From Effrenium voratum (taxonomy: Eukaryota > Sar > Dinophyceae > Suessiales > Symbiodiniaceae), in the NCBI GenBank assembly GCA_963377175.1, contig CAUJNA010002768.1:491001-555000 (forward strand): DNA of 64,000 bases, given 5' to 3'. The notes under the pieces were generated by a model, which saw only the letters and a program-made list of their open reading frames with translations, searched no databases and had not been told where the DNA came from. Both the position numbers and the translations under genes were made by a program. Shown piece after piece: positions 23,183-35,200 of this stretch. Position 1 is the stretch's first letter. Every line of letters starts with the position of its first letter.

Positions 23183-23909
23183 GCACTCCATTTTGAACAG
23201 CCCGTTGGTCCAGAAACCCCTATTTGATGAAGGCTTACCTGGGGTAAAAGAAAGTCACCATGAAGGTCCCTTACTTGAGATTATGGAATTCGGGGTTCGG
23301 CGAGTTTGCCATTATGTTTTTTTTCTTTATTTGGGTATGTCTCTGTATAGCTCCCCAAATATGGTAGGTTTGCTTTGGGCTTTCCTTGAACTCGTCCCAA
23401 ACAGAGTACTCTCCGAAACACAATTCCCTTGTCGTGGTTTGAGACAGGTGTCGAAGGAAACTCCCTCAAAACTGGCACTGTATTCCTGAGGATGGGAATC
23501 CCCTTCACACAAACAAGCAAGGATGCGGCGGAAGCAGGGATGATGTGCGCATTTTTTCCGGACATATTTAGAAGTGGTTTTAGAGCTTTAGAGGAATCGG
23601 GCATACCCGCTTCCCCCATATCCCCAATTTGATTTCCCACCCTTTGGTACGCATCAGGGTTGTGGCCATTTCACTGGACCCCAGAGTCAACGGGCGGATT
23701 CGAGTCCGACCTTGCTGATGCTGAACTCACAGAGATTTCGACCGGCATTGAGGGATTCCAATTTGAAACCCAACTCACTCACTCGACGCCTCAGGGTTTA
23801 TTGGACGGAAAGACAAGCTGAGCCTCACTCACTCGCTTCATGGACTTTACACTGAGAGCCAACACCTTGGACCATTTCACTCAAGTGAGCCCATAATTGT
23901 ATTTATATA

Positions 23910-24010
23910 TATTAATATACGTATATATATATATCTACATATTTATAGTACCATGCATATGTATTTATACATATACGCATGTATGTATCAATATATATAT
24001 ATATGTCTGC
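23910..24010. repeat. (TA)n-rich tract
   Basis: Repeated TATATA blocks broken by GTA and CATG, ending about 45 bp before the acceptor of the exon at 24055. Confidence 0.8.
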
Positions 24011-24054
24011 ACCACTCCCCCAACCGGATCCGGGTTCGCATCGCCGCACCTCAG

Positions 24055-24102
24055 GTCACCGAAGAGAGCAGCGCGGGAGAAATCAATAGTGGACGGCTGA
24101 CC
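24055..24102 (+). CDS. exon of unknown protein (gene upstream of PPIL3)
   Basis: Acceptor CGCCGCACCTCAG and GT donor at 24103 (ACC|GTAAAAG). Frame VTEESSAGEINSGRLT, 16 codons, phase 0 to 0. Fits the exon at 24984. Confidence 0.5.
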
Positions 24103-24983
24103 GTAAAAGAGGATTGTGTTTTCGAGGGTCCTGTTTTCAGGTTGGTTTGGGAAACCAACAGGTGAAACACGCATCTTCTAGGGTCGGGGGTGGGAGGGGG
24201 AGACCGTACTTTGACATACACCCAATTTTACATGAGGAATGGACAAAACAATTCACAACGGTAGGTTGACCACCATGAAAGGCTAGATTTAAGAGCATGA
24301 CTCCCGTAGACGTGAAAATGGTGGCGACACTGTCAGGTCCAACTTTTCATGCTCACCACCATTCAAAGACTGCACCGTTTCCTGATCCGTGAACGACTAT
24401 GGTTGTTGCAGTAGACATTTGGTCGGCCCACAGAAATCCATGATTCTCACCGACTCCAAACATGGAAAAGCTGCTTAGGCAGTGTTGGCTCCTGTGTTTG
24501 ACTCGATTCCACTCACTTTTTGAAAGGCCTTCATTAGCAACTCCCATGGAAGTGCAGAGCTGCTCGTGAGTTGCACCAATGGGGCTTCTCAGGTACATGA
24601 ATGAGCATGTTTCAAAAAAATGGGTGACCCTGAAAACGGTGGGTTTGTTCTCTCGATTCTCCAAGCCTACCCTTTTTTGGGTGGTCTCAGGTACGCGTAA
24701 AAGAGAAGCCAAATGAGACAGCAACATTTGGGGGGTCGCCTATTCGAGGCACCCAGAAATTCGACATGTCTTGCTGCGGTGGGTATACCAACCACAGGGA
24801 ACCACAAGGCCGTGGTGAATTCGGGTAAATCAGGAGCGTCCTTGTTCCAATCACTTGCACTAGGGCATCCATCGTTTAGTGGTCTTACTTTTGGTGTCCC
24901 TTCAAGCCAACCCCAAAAAGGGTACCCTTCGCCTCAAACAACTCGAGCCCAGCAGCACTTGGCCCCTGCCCTTGGGCGTGCAG

Positions 24984-25040
24984 TTTATGTGCCCCGAATT
25001 GGTGCGGACTTCCCCAGTTGATGAACTCCAATCGACTGAG
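24984..25040 (+). CDS. exon of unknown protein (gene upstream of PPIL3)
   Basis: Acceptor CTTGGGCGTGCAG and GT donor at 25041 (GAG|GTGTGG). Frame FMCPELVRTSPVDELQSTE, 19 codons, phase 0 to 0. The intron that follows is 259 bp, short for this locus. Confidence 0.55.
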
Positions 25041-25169
25041 GTGTGGTTCGAAAGACGAAGGCACCCAAGGTTTCGGCAAGCACAAGAGGACGGATCCTGT
25101 CATGTTGGTCTCCTCCAAAATTGAGTGATATTGCAAGGTAGGCAAGATATGAAGTTCACTTGAAGATAT

Positions 25170-25270
25170 GGGTACATCTTTTATAGACATCGGACCCCCC
25201 AAAATCGCTGGTGTTCCTTGTGGGTTCCCTTACAACCACGAAAAGGGTGTACACTCAAGAAAGACCCACA
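25170..25270. repeat. family D foldback element within an intron
   Basis: GGGTACATCTTTTATAGACA on the left against AGAAAGACCCACACCC on the right, with GGTTCCCTTACAACCACG inside. It occupies much of the 259-bp intron 25041-25299. Confidence 0.5.
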
Positions 25271-25299
25271 CCCAGATTCTCAGTTTTGGCGTACCTGAG

Positions 25300-25422
25300 A
25301 AGCCTAACTTGAACGCCTCTGACCTCTGTCCGCCTTTGAGTGCTCGGGCTCGGCGCTTTGTGCCGAAGCGGCCCCGAGTTTTGGAAGGCCCGGTCGCGGA
25401 TCGCTTGGCGGTTCTGACATAA
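25300..25422 (+). CDS. last exon of unknown protein, stop TAA
   Basis: Acceptor GCGTACCTGAG; 40 codons then TAA at 25420-25422. Segments KPNLNASDLCPPLSARARRF and VPKRPRVLEGPVADRLAVLT. The basic stretch ARARRFVPKRPR could be a nucleic-acid-binding or nuclear-targeting tail (inference). Enters phase 0, matching 25040. It closes the gene whose next neighbour, PPIL3, starts 832 bp downstream on the same strand. Confidence 0.55.
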   Translation, partial: KPNLNASDLCPPLSARARRFVPKRPRVLEGPVADRLAVLT

Positions 25423-26254
25423 CTTGGCAGTCTTTTCCCAGTAAACAGTTTCCCAAACTCAAATTGTGGTTTTCCTTTTGGTGCCCCTTTCAAAACTCAC
25501 AAAGAAGGGTACCAACTCGAACAAAACATGAGCCACCCTTGTGGACGATGAATCCAAGGTCGCAATTCCTGGCATAGTCTGCAAGTGCTTCTTCAGATTA
25601 TCGGGGGTTGATCAATTTTTCCGTGAAAGGCCCCCAAATGACCATGGATAACTTTTCCCTTGTGAGAAATAGCATTTGTTTAGCGGGTTTCTTCAATAGT
25701 CATCCCATGTAGAGGACCTTTTTGATCAACCCCTATATCATCAGGCACTCCAGAAAGGTCATTTCGCATGGTCCCCACCGAAAGACAAGCATTGTCGGTG
25801 TCCCTTTGGTTCCCTCCAAGCCAGGATCCTACAGGGAGTGCAGTTTCCGGTTTGAGGCCCATTCCCAAAGAAAGCTTTACTTGCAAGAAAACGGTTTGGA
25901 TGTGTTGTTTATGGTTTTCTGCTGAAGTCCCCCCTGCTGGTGCTTGTTTGAACGGTGTTAGTGTCCGCTTTTCTAGTACTCTTCTGACAGCCTCTATCCT
26001 AGACGGTAAGCCCACAGATTCGCCACATCCAAGACCATATCCTGGATTACTAGCGCCCAAACTTCCACTGGGGCATTCCCCGTTTTCAACATCGGAGGGG
26101 TAACCTTCGAAACCAACCAGCAAACAAGGCCCCTTTTTTCCCAGATGCAAATCCACGCTGGTTATTCAACTTGCTTTTGATCGGGCTTTCCCCTCAAGAT
26201 CAACCAGCTGAAAAAGAGGCCTGGGGAGTTTTCATGTGTTTTTGCGTCGCAGGT
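25423..26254. other. intergenic space before PPIL3
   Basis: No exon, no complete repeat of families A-C. No TATA-like or other promoter element can be recognised, as expected for dinoflagellates. An AG at 26251-26252, two bases before the PPIL3 ATG, could serve as the spliced-leader trans-splicing acceptor (inference). Confidence 0.4.
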
Positions 26255-26293
26255 ATGTCGCTGACCATCAAGACCAACCTGGGCCCGCTCAAG
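26255..26293 (+). CDS. PPIL3: PPIL3 exon 1
   Basis: Start codon to GC donor (AAG|GCTGTC). Residues 1-13, MSLTIKTNLGPLK, matching the first beta strand of PPIL3. This is the first ATG after the AG at 26251-26252. Confidence 0.85.
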
Positions 26294-29200
26294 GCTGTCC
26301 GATATATATACTGGACGGGTTGCAAGTTGCGCTGTGAACAAGGCGGGCTTTTGCTTTAATGCTATGTGGCTGGATGTTTGGACTTCAACTTTTCGGGAAA
26401 CAGCGGATTTTCGATTGCACCCACAAAAGTTGAACTTTGTGCAGAGGGGTCTCGCCAACAACCAAGTTTGGTGTGACCGAAGCGCCCCTTCTTTTGGTAA
26501 ATGACTTTTCCATAATTACCTACAAAGGTGAGACCTTTTACTCCTGAAGAGCAAGCCTTTGTAAAAGGACCATGGGCCGTGTAAGGGAAGCCAAAAAGAG
26601 AGTGTGTTTGTCACATGTCTCCAGGGTCACAATTGGCACAGTGTCCTGTATGTGGGTAAAGGCAATGGTCAATTTTGCCCTCAGCGTTGGCAATTTCATG
26701 GGACAGTCTCCTTGACTCCTTCCTAAGAGCCTCTTCTTTACTGAGGCCTCCAAAATGGTTACCCTTTGTGGGAGGGTACCTGGAAGATCAGTTTCCTCTT
26801 GGAGGGACACCTTGTCAGGTGCCATGTTAGTGGGAGACAAGGTATATATTTCGAGGGTAGACTACATACACTGAAGTAAGAAGAATCTGAGCAAATATGT
26901 GTCTTGTCTGTCTTGAGTGTTCCTCAAAGGGCCAAGTTCTTAGAGCTAGGCAAAAAGGCCTCGGGGTTCCAGGGCAAGAAGTCTGGAGCTCACGAGCGAA
27001 ATGTGACTGAAAACCCATGACGGTTTCTTGGATCAGGTGTCTCTTACTTGGTGATTGAGATTGGGACTTTAACCCCTGGTTCACGTGGGTAAATGGGGGA
27101 AGCCGACCTGGAGCACCTCCAAACCCGCCTCTTCATTCACCTGGAGGGATTCCGCATTTTCAGTTTGTGAATTATCATGGTTTGGGCGAGGCGTATGGCT
27201 GCATTGGGAAACAAGGGGGGTTTTGGGCAGACATATCCAGGGGAGTCCAGTTGAACAATGTCCAAGGACAATCGCAGTCCATACAGGTTATCATGAAAAG
27301 TAGGTCCGCTGTCAAGCCCAACATTGCAGCGATCTTGGAAGTGGACTTTCAACCAATCAGAAATACTATGGGTGGACGAAATCCTGCACCACCCAAGACC
27401 ATGGTTGAAGCCACAACGCTTGTTGAATCATCAGAAACCGGGGCTTCTGAATGGTGGTGCGCTGAAACCACCTACTTGTGGCTTGTGGGTTAACGAGTCC
27501 TGTACCGTGAGGTGGAGCTCCGGCGGACTGAACAGTGAATCAACAGCAGCACTTCATGGGAAAAGTCAAGACTCATTAAGCAAAGATTCCAAGCATATTA
27601 TGAACCCCTGGTTTATTGGTGACTGGCCAAATTCTGGGGTTTCCCTACGCTTCCCTCCTTGCCCCCCCCCAAAAAAAAAGTTTGGTGACTAATTATTTAC
27701 TTCAAGATCTATTAGGTATAGCTTCTCTAGAATGAATTATTACTGGGTGAGTCTAACAACTTAATAGGCCTCTCTAATTCCCTTTGTTCTAATGACTTCC
27801 CTTACCTTCTTTCAGTCCTTTCCCACCTAATCTATCACAAAATAATCATATTTTGGATGATAGATGATGGATCCAGCCGGTGACCGGCGAGGAAGGAAGG
27901 ATATGTCCCAGCGATTAGTTCGGTGGGACACAGGTGGAGCTCTTCTGCGCCCAGACTCCGAAGACCTGCAAGAACTTCTTGGCCCTCGCGGCCTCAGGAC
28001 CGCTCGATCCGTTTGGACCTTGCGTTTTTTCAATTCGCGTCAAGCGAAGCTATCGCTTGCCGTTGGGTCAAGCCGTCGGGTTGCGCCGTTGCATTTCTCC
28101 TGGTTCTATTGTGGGGCTCGGTGTCTTTGAAAATTCTGCTTGGGGGTTGTATATGTCTGCGTTTGGGTTCGTGGCCTCGATCAGTTGTTTACCTATATAT
28201 AGATATTATTTGTATGTAGGATTCTTGCTGGTTGGCCGAGAGATCAGAATTGGTTCGATACGGTATCCCAGTTGCAGGTTCCACCTTCAAGTTGTAGAAT
28301 TCTGGCAGAAAAGCTCAACTCACTATATCCCTGCCCCGAGGTCTTCGTTTCATGGGACCGGGTCCAGTTCCAGCCAGTTTCCATAATTCCCGGGATTTCC
28401 CGGGGCTTGCCAGAGTCACTCCACAATCAGGGGGATCTTTCGGAGACCAGTTCCTGAGTTGCCTGAGGATACTATGACAACACCAACTTTCACAGAAACA
28501 TCAAGGGCTTCATGATCCAGGCGGATCCATCCATGCGGCTGGGGGGCGGGTGCTTGGCCGTGGCTCGCTTGAAACACCTTTTGCGGGATAAGTCGCGTGG
28601 ATTGGGGAAGACGTTTGGTGAGGCCGCCAGCAACTGGAGACTTGGATTTGCGGTTGATACCTACATGTCAAAGGCTGGAGGTTGGGTATAGATGCCTTTT
28701 GCCCAGTGTTAGGGCGTTTCCTTTTTTTCTTGCTGGCTTCCGGGGCAAATGGTCATGGCTGGCGCCTTTTGTGTTGGGCGATTTGCGGCAGCCTGACAGG
28801 GGGTGGGCATGGTTGGCGACCTCACCCATGGGACGTGGGCTTGTGGCAAAGTAAGTTGGACCCCACAAAATGGCGCAACGGTTGTCTTTTGGCTTCCCAG
28901 AAAGGACCAACCCCGAACAGGGCTTTCTCGAATGGGACTCCGCAAGCAACATCCATCTCACGGCGATCACATTCCAGAGAAAAAGCAGCACAACGCCAAA
29001 CACAGAACAGAAGATCCGGCAGAACCTCAAGGAAGGGAGCAAACCTGGACTAGTTGCTTCGATGTTCAGTCCAAGTAGGACATAACCATGGCTATGGGAG
29101 AACTGGGGTTAGCAACCCTATATCCTTTTCTATAGCGTACTTTTGTTTTTGCATCTTTGCACTTTAGCTTGTTGGTTGAAACACGGCGAATTTTCCATAC

Positions 29201-32200
29201 CCACCAGAAAGGTGAACTGGAGGGGTCAGCGGGTTGAGTTGGGCATAAAAACATCTGCTGATTGACATGGACTTCTCTTGCGCCGGAGGCTTGACACCAG
29301 GCTAACTGGAAAGATGCTCGTCAACCTCAGTGTCTCAAAACCGGGCGCCCGCCCCCCCAAAATGGGTATCCCCACACCGACCCACAATTCGGGATTTGGA
29401 CCCCTAAAAATCGCGCAACGGGTTTCCGTTTGGTTTCCCTTCAAACTCAAATATGCGGTTCCAGGCAGAAAATGACGGACCCGCAACAGCGGAGAGGATG
29501 GCACCCTTTGCTTCCGACACCCTTTGCTGCCACACCGATGCGGAGCCAAGCCCGCAGATCACGCCGAGCGCATGTTTTGGATGAGGCGCTGCGTGCCTCA
29601 TTGCCTGGAATCTTCTTGCCGCCCCCCACCCGCCCCCGGCCCTTTTTGTTGATGTGTCCCATGTTTACGAAGCAGGGGAGTAAAAACAAGCTTGCCCCTG
29701 CTGCAACCAACTTCTGAAGCAGCCTTAGCATGGCTATTTCCCACACCTCCAGTGGGTTCATTCCTATGCTCATTTTTGCTTGGAGGAATGGACCCCCTTC
29801 AAAGTCAACTACCCCAAAAACACGACTTGGTGCCATTCCCATTGATGACCAACGGAAATCCGCTGGGTGTCTGGGACAACGCCGAAAGCGCAAGCCCGTG
29901 GGCCCTCAGGGTGGCGACCCTACGGGCACCGGCAAGGGTGGCCAGAGCATCTACGGCGGCTACTTCGAGGACCGCTTGCACCGGCGCGTCGCTGGACGCT
30001 CCTGGGGACCCAGTTTCAGGTGGCCATGTCATTTGTTTTGTTGCGGGTGCCTTGTTTTGAAGGAGAACCAAGAGGAAGATGTGCCTTGGTTTTAAAGGAC
30101 AACCAAGAGGAGAGTCACAATTTCGTTTTAGGGGGAGGGACATGTCCAGGTCCGGTGAGCATGAGGTTTAATACCCCGGGTACCTGGAAACATGGGTTTA
30201 TAGTGATGCCCATGTACACCTTGCGCAGGTAGAACCAAACCTCAATGGGTTTGGGCGCTGGCTGAGGTGGAGAGTGGAGGTGCGTGTTGGAGGTGTGGAG
30301 GCGATATACCATTTGTGTGAGGGAGGGAGGGTAGGACAGTGTTGTGGGACACAGCAGGGTTCGAAAAGAGTATCCCAGTCTTGACCATCCTTCATGTTGT
30401 TGGCGGCATTTAAATTGAACTTATAGTCACCTCTCTCATTCGAGAAAAGCACCAAGGGTCGCTCGCTGAAGTAGTGGAAGCCAAGAGCATTATGTCTATA
30501 TGGCAACACCCTGTCCTCCCAGTCCGCAGAGGGTTCAAAGCATCCCGACCTTCAGTGGCCACCTTTTTACTTTTTGTTGGGGGTCCCTTTAAATTCGACT
30601 ACCAACAAAAGCATTGGTGGCAATCCTTTCTTTCCAATAGAAATGTGAGGGTACCGCCCTCCGTGCAAACCTGTTGGACATTATCCTCCTTGAAGCCCTC
30701 CTTACTTCTGGTTAGCCTGAGGGTCGATTCGCAATCCTTTGACCAGCAAAATCAGAGGGACAAGTGGCAAAAGGGTGCAGCCACACATGTTTCCCAGGAT
30801 CTGGGAGGATCACTTCGAACTTTGGTTTAAGAACATGATACTCCCCCCCACGGGAAATATCTCATTTTTTCCAGGCGACTGAAGCAAATGGAAGAAACAG
30901 TGTCTTTTGTGAGGGGAGCCGCACAGAATTTCACCGCTCGGCGCTCGGCATGGTCAGGATGAGTTCGTGTCTACCTTGAAGCACGAGAGAAGAGGCGCCA
31001 ACTGTCACGCCACGGCCGGGTTCTGTGCCTGCACAGTATGCTTGGGAGTCCTTGGGAGTGTCTTCTTTTGCCCCTTTTTGTGGTTTGAAAGGAACAGAAG
31101 GATACCGCCATAGTGGGTCCCCTGAAACAAGACAGGCCCAGGGCAAGCATGGAACTTGCAAACAGGGGTGATCCAAACCATATCCAAACCTTGCACGAAA
31201 CACACCACAAGTTTGGGCTGTTCGTATTGGCTCCCTTTGCGTTTCTGTTTCAAGAGGCCAAACTGACATACTTGTCACGGGGTCTTTGAGGCTACCATGT
31301 ACAAAGTTTTTGGACTGCGACACCCGTGAAGCTTCCTTGCTTGGGAGCCCTTGGTTTCAGAACATTGAAGAGGGACGATTTACTCTGATATTTGGGATTC
31401 ATGCAGTAAAGCTCCGTTCAGCTGTTCAGTTTTGTTTTGCAAATACGGAGGCCGATGCACAACCAAAGGGGTTCCTGTGCGTTTTCTGGGTTGTTTCTGC
31501 TTGTGTTGTTGGTGAGCTTTCCCGCTTCGATCGGCACCGGTTCCTTGTTGTGAGCAATCCGGGTCCCCCATTCGAGGCTGTGAAAAACTGTTTTTGTTGC
31601 GCAGTGTGTGCAAATTGGGAGGTTCGGACTGACACTTACCCATTTTGGTGTGTCGTTAGGCATCCCATTAGTGTAGTAGCTTGGTTCACCGGCGAATGGT
31701 ACTACTGTGCATGGTTGCAAAATCCATTTCGCACCACGAAATGAAGCCATGGTTGAAACCATAACATTTGTTGGTTACAGGGGAATCGAACCATTGCAGG
31801 GTTCCTGAACGGTGGCTCGAAATAGAGTTTGTCCTTCTGCTCGCGATTTGGCCACTCCATGGCAACCGTCTCCACTCCGTTCGGGACAGATGCCACAGCA
31901 TTTCACGGGGAACAACTGAGTGTGTGTCTTAGGGGCGCACTAAAACGGTGCTTTATCCTGTGGATGTCTCTTTGCAGGTTGCCTTATTTGGCACATTGAC
32001 CCCATTGAGGCTTTCAGTATCTATGGCCAAAACAACTTCTCAACGGCATTCAGAGAGAGGTTACCAAAATCCAACGCACGTATCAAACACCAAATTTGCT
32101 CTCGTCAGTGCCAAGTCCTGCCAAAACATGCTGCACAGACAGAGATGCTGCAAACCGACGCACAGAGATGTTGATCAGGCGACGCTGTTTGAAAGAGGAT

Positions 32201-35200
32201 TTTGCCTCGAACTTTGTGCGATGGAATGCACGCCTGCTCGGTTGAGCAAGCGGCTCCAGACTCAAACCCTGCGTGGTCCGCGCATTGCCTTTAAACCGCA
32301 AAACCGGGCGGAGCCCAATTTGCCCATGGGGCACAACCTTCTATTCCATGCCCTCTTGGGAAACACGTCATTTTGTCAAAGCAGCAGACCCCTAGAGATA
32401 GAGTTGTGTTCCTTTCACTTTCCGAAAAAGGCACCAGCCTGAAAAGGGCACCAGCTTGAGAAAACAGACAAATGTTCTTTTGGTTTCACCCTACTGCTTG
32501 GTTTTCTTTGGGGTTTCGAGCAAACAGACAACCCAAATTGGGTACTAGCCCAGAAAGAAGAACGAGTCGCCCGTGTGACCAGATGACTTCCCAGTCCTCA
32601 CTCCGTGAGTTTCTGGACTGTATACTTTTGGGAAGTCCATTTTGGCGGTAACCAAGAAGTTTAGACCTTTTGGGCAAATCTACTTAGGAACTGTTCAAAT
32701 TTGTCCACTCCTGGAAGGCATCCTGTCGATGGTGAACACGGGACCCAACACCAACGGCAGCCAGTTCTTCATCACGTGCAACCAGCGGAAGGTTGCGCCT
32801 GTTTTGTTTGTTCGGTTGCATGTGTTGTTTTGTTCTGCCCCCAAATAAGAACTGGGACCTGCAAGAATATGTTATATATATATATATCATATATATATAT
32901 GGTTATATGTTAGGACAGACTAAATATGGAACGGGCTCACAAACATAATCTTCTGTGTACCCCAGACGAGAAGTATGGAAATAAGCTCACGTGATATCCC
33001 CACCAGCACGCGGTGGTCTTTTTAGTGCTCGCCCCACCCGGCAGTCCTTGCAGAACCTCGTGGAACCCTCGTGGAACCCTGGTGGAACCCTGGTGGAACC
33101 CTGGTGGAACCCTCGTGGAACCCTCGTGGAACTCTCGTGGAACCTTACCTCAGGGCCGCCCGGACCACCCCGGAGCCTATCTGGGCTGAGACCCCAAAGC
33201 TTTCAGCTGTTGGGGAACAAGTCAGAAACAAAAAAGAGCGTGTAGATTGGGCCACGAAAACGAGGTCCCACACAGGGAGATTCCTGTTGAGACGATGTGT
33301 TGTTTGGCTTAAAGTGTTACTTTGCAGCCTCGTCCACTGTTCTTCACCAGAATTCGCGTCAACCTGTTTGAAACCTTTCCCTTTCAAACCAGCAAGAAGT
33401 TCTGCTGGTGCTCAGCAGGGAATGAGGGAATGCTCCCTAAAACCATCCCTCGTTGTTTCCTTTGACGGAATCCCCTGCTTCCGGTCATTCCTACCCATCG
33501 CACCAGCAAGCTAAGTCCAGCCCAGATCTGAGCGGCTAGAGAAGTGGCTAGTGGCTCCCATGATCATGGCTTAGATTGGTCTCAAAGTAACCCCCCCGCC
33601 ATTCCAATTGTTGAAAAGCCCAAGTTCCGACTTGAAAACTTCTCCATCCTTTCCAAACTGTTTCCACAAAACCTCAAGACAGAAAGGGGGAACGGATTTC
33701 CGGAAACGAAGGTTGAAACGATTGCAAATGGCATGAGCCCCCGGTTCAACCCGAGTACCTGGGTTCCATGGCAACGCTGGAAGGGAGGTCGTCCGTGGCT
33801 CGTCTCGTTGGCTCGGTGGCTGATGAACTCAAAGGCAGGGACTGGGCCTGTGACTTGGGCCGTAGACAGGGAGTGTTATGTTGACAGTTTTTTATGGAAA
33901 CGCCATACGTACTTCTAAGACCCCCCAACCCCAGAAAGCTGTTGCCATTTGGGTTCAGGCTGCATTCGCAAAGGCTTTCCCTGGCCTTGGGGTCAGTGTC
34001 GCAAACTTCGCTCTTTGATCTCCACAGCTGATTTGCCCCTGGTTTCCTCCCACCCCCCAGCCCCCGCGGTTTCCTCCCCCTTTCCTCCCTGCACAAGTTT
34101 TGGGTCCTACTGTGCATGGACGAGTTCCGTTCGCACCACATTGTAATCATGGCCGCAGCAGCGCCAGACGGCGTGGGCTGAAAAAAAAGGTACGCGAGAC
34201 AGCCTCACCTCAACGGCGTGTACACCACGTTTGGCAGGCGCCCACCGAAAATCCGAGTCACTGGCCCAAAGTCCAAAGCAAATCGCCGTTCTTCGCCTTT
34301 CTTTTTTTGACCCCCCTTTTTTGGTCGGAAAGCAGATTATGTTTTTAGGGTGATTCTGCAATATCCCGCGACTCCCCTTGAAAGTGATAAAATAGTCATT
34401 GATATTCCACGAGCTCATCGATCGGGTTGAAATGAGCTTGGGCGCCATGAGGGTTTTTGATAGTGGGTTCCCTTGGTTCCAGGTTGGGAATTACTCCCCT
34501 GCCAATCAATCAACGGAAGGAACCCAAAGGGTCTGTTTCCCATGTTGGGAGGTTCCTCAAACCACACGGGTGGGTTTTGTGGTTCCATGTTAACCTGTAG
34601 GAATTTCAGCAACGTGGCCAGATCTTGAGAGTTTGGCCATTGTGTCTTGTTCCATGGGTAGGGGTTGGCCCTCAACTCAAACGAAGCGCCCCAGAAAAGT
34701 TAGCCGTTGCTTCGAGGAATGGGGTCTCCTCCTGTCAGAACATATTTCATATGACGTGTTTGGCTTGACTAAGCATGAAACAGAATCAGCAAATATGGGC
34801 AGTTTGTTTCTTTGTTTCCTTTTTCACGTGTCCTAAACGGATAGTCAAACTGAACGCCGCCTTTTTTGGCCCCCCTGGACACGAGCCACCAATCTTTGTT
34901 TGGTGTACCCCAGAGTTGGGGCAAAACCCCTGCAAGCTCCACCCGCAAGGCGTGTTCTTGTGTTCTCTCCTCCTCCTCCTCCTCCTCCTCCTCCTCTTCC
35001 TCCTCCTCCTCCTCTTGATTCTTCTTCTTATCCTTGTTCTCCTCGTTCTTCCTGTTCTGCTTTTTCTTGTCGGTGGTGGTAAGGCTGCTGGTCTTGCCGG
35101 TTGTAGTGCTTGTTGCGGTATTGCCGATGTGTTGTTCTTCCGCAGGCTGATAGATGGCCTTGACACACTCGACAAGATGGAGAAGGAGAGCCGGAGTGAC

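Noticed and set aside
30925..30956. Micro-exon with EFHRSALGMVR between PPIL3 exons 4 and 5
   Set aside because: The peptide would fill the cyclophilin loop, but no donor/acceptor pair keeps the frame on both sides. The frame that splices cleanly reads differently. Exon 4 extended to 29994 needs no extra exon.
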